Source: JAAYCI01 sp964371725 (GTDB lineage: Bacteria; Bacillota; Clostridia; Oscillospirales; Ruminococcaceae). From it: 5,787 nucleotides of DNA. The notes under the pieces are model-generated. The model did no database searches. It was not told the origin of the DNA and worked only from the letters and a program-made list of their open reading frames with translations. This document shows, piece after piece, positions 4,951 through 5,787 of the stretch (position 1 is the first letter of the stretch; every line of letters starts with the position of its first letter). Where the stretch lies: the NCBI GenBank assembly GCA_964371725.1, contig CAYJNQ010000066.1, positions 1 through 5,787 on the forward strand, in the 5' to 3' direction. Made by a program: the position numbers and the translations under genes.

Positions 4951-5787
4951 ATGAAGAAATTTGCACACAAAAAAGCGGCATCGTTTTTGATTGTTGTGGC
5001 CTTGCTGGTACAGTTGACGGGTATCACGGCATTTGCCGAGGGGACAACCGTCATCGTGGCGGCCTTAGACAGTGCTGTGAAGGCAGGGGAGAGCACCACG
5101 CTCACCGCCGAAATCACCCCGGCACTTGCCGAGGGGGTGCTTGTGGCATGGGGCATAACCGGTGATGTGGAAGACGGAACCGTGCTCACGCCCGATGCCG
5201 CCAACACTACAACAGCCACCCTAACCATGGCGGCCACGCAAACCGCGCCTGTCACCGTTACGGCAAGCGTGGGGGACGATTCCGGCAGTGCTGTGGTGAA
5301 TGTGGCAGCGCCGGCCACCTATGCCATCACCTATGATGCGAATGGTGGCGAGGGCATGCAAGAGGCCGGGGACGCCACCGAGGGCATAGACTTTTTGCTG
5401 CCTACAGAAACCACGTTTACACCACCCGAGGGGAAAAGCTTCCGGGGCTGGGCACTGAACGAGAATGCCGTAGACCTGTTGGCAGAAAGCCACCTTTTCA
5501 CAGAATCCACCACCGTGTATGCCGTTTGGGGTGCGCCGGAAACGGAAACGGAAACGGAAACGGAAACGGCCTCTGCCGCAGCCCTTACCAATATGGCATC
5601 GGTACAAGCGGCAGCCACGCCGGTAAGCTATGTCACCATCACCTTTGATGCAAACGGCGGAAGCGGAACGGTCCCGTCCCCAATGCAAGTGGCTACCGAG
5701 ACGCATGTTAGCTCAGCTTTTTTTCCTGTAGGCGGGCTGGTGGCGCCTGCCGGAAGTTCTTTTGTGGGCTGGTCAACCTCACCCACG
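4951..5787 (+). CDS. Secreted surface protein with Ig-like domain and InlB B-repeats (3' end outside window)
   Basis: The frame is open for 279 codons to the right edge, so the C-terminus and any cell-wall anchor are not visible. Residues 1-29 are a signal peptide: basic MKKFAHKK, a hydrophobic core, and a likely cleavage after AFA. Residues 31-121 look like a bacterial Ig-like beta domain (VKAGESTTLTAEITP, then VTVTASV). Residues about 124-193 form an InlB B-repeat (Listeria-Bacteroides repeat), with the hallmarks ITYDANGG, FRGWALN and TVYAVWG. A linker with PETETETETETA follows at about 194-224. A second B-repeat begins at about 226 (ITFDANGGSG, FVGWSTS) and runs off the window. Such proteins are exported and usually act at the cell surface in binding. 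The ATG at 4951 was chosen over the in-frame ATG at 4945 because AAGGGGA lies 6 bases upstream of the former and almost touches the latter. GC content is clearly higher than in the sensor operon. Long antisense frames here are shadows. Confidence 0.9.
   Translation, partial: MKKFAHKKAASFLIVVALLVQLTGITAFAEGTTVIVAALDSAVKAGESTTLTAEITPALAEGVLVAWGITGDVEDGTVLTPDAANTTTATLTMAATQTAPVTVTASVGDDSGSAVVNVAAPATYAITYDANGGEGMQEAGDATEGIDFLLPTETTFTPPEGKSFRGWALNENAVDLLAESHLFTESTTVYAVWGAPETETETETETASAAALTNMASVQAAATPVSYVTITFDANGGSGTVPSPMQVATETHVSSAFFPVGGLVAPAGSSFVGWSTSPT
5539..5568 (+). repeat. Hexanucleotide microsatellite (GAAACG)x5 within the surface-protein gene
   Basis: Five perfect tandem copies of GAAACG encode five Glu-Thr pairs in the linker between the two B-repeats. 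The unit is a multiple of three, so copy-number change would lengthen or shorten the linker without a frameshift. The absence of synonymous variation among the copies suggests recent expansion by slippage. Confidence 0.95.

Noticed and set aside
4725..5318. 197-codon open frame on the minus strand opposite the surface-protein gene
   Set aside because: It is antisense to a clearly coding frame with signal peptide and B-repeat motifs, and covers the + strand promoter and leader. Its Val/Ala/Ser/Thr-rich sequence mirrors the GC-rich codons of the real gene.
5221..5706. 161-codon minus-strand frame with an Arg-Phe repeat
   Set aside because: The Arg-Phe run is only the reverse reading of the GAAACG repeat, and the frame is a shadow of the surface-protein gene.
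1..5787. CRISPR array, insertion sequence, tRNA or toxin-antitoxin genes
   Set aside because: I saw no regularly spaced repeats, transposase motifs with terminal repeats, cloverleaf sequence or small paired genes on either strand.

Overview
The window looks like chromosomal DNA from a low-to-moderate-GC Gram-positive anaerobe of the Clostridia type. This is inferred from three things: purine-rich Shine-Dalgarno sites with a TTG/GTG/ATG mix of starts, a three-protein sensor system of a kind I recognise from Clostridia, and a secreted protein with InlB B-repeats. No rRNA, tRNA or housekeeping gene is present to fix the taxon.

Layout. Positions 3-194 (+) are the C-terminal tail of an unidentified protein that enters from the left, with a terminator just after it. 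Positions 195-667 hold no credible gene. This is a convergent gap carrying several hairpins: three read best as + strand terminators, and one (613-648) ends the leftward operon. Positions 668-4316 (-) form a tight operon transcribed right to left. Its genes encode a multi-helix membrane protein with a decayed kinase domain, then a membrane histidine kinase with intact catalytic motifs, then a NarL-type response regulator. The first junction is close and the second overlaps by 8 bases. Positions 4317-4950 are a divergent intergenic region. It contains a near-consensus vegetative promoter facing right (TTAACA, 17 bases, TATAAT with an upstream TG) and a roughly 190-base leader with a strong GC-rich hairpin. 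From 4951 to the right edge runs an open reading frame of at least 279 codons for a secreted protein: signal peptide, Ig-like domain, InlB B-repeat, a Glu-Thr linker encoded by a pure hexanucleotide repeat, and the start of a second B-repeat.

How the parts may work together (inference). The 7TM-type pseudokinase probably senses a signal in or near the membrane and modulates the active kinase. The kinase phosphorylates Asp55 of the regulator, which binds DNA. The divergently placed surface-protein gene, with its inverted repeat upstream of the promoter, is the most obvious candidate target. Nothing in the sequence proves that link. The surface-protein gene is visibly richer in GC than the regulatory operon (38 of 60 bases at 5041-5100, counted by hand, against 16 of 60 at 2281-2340, a membrane-segment region).
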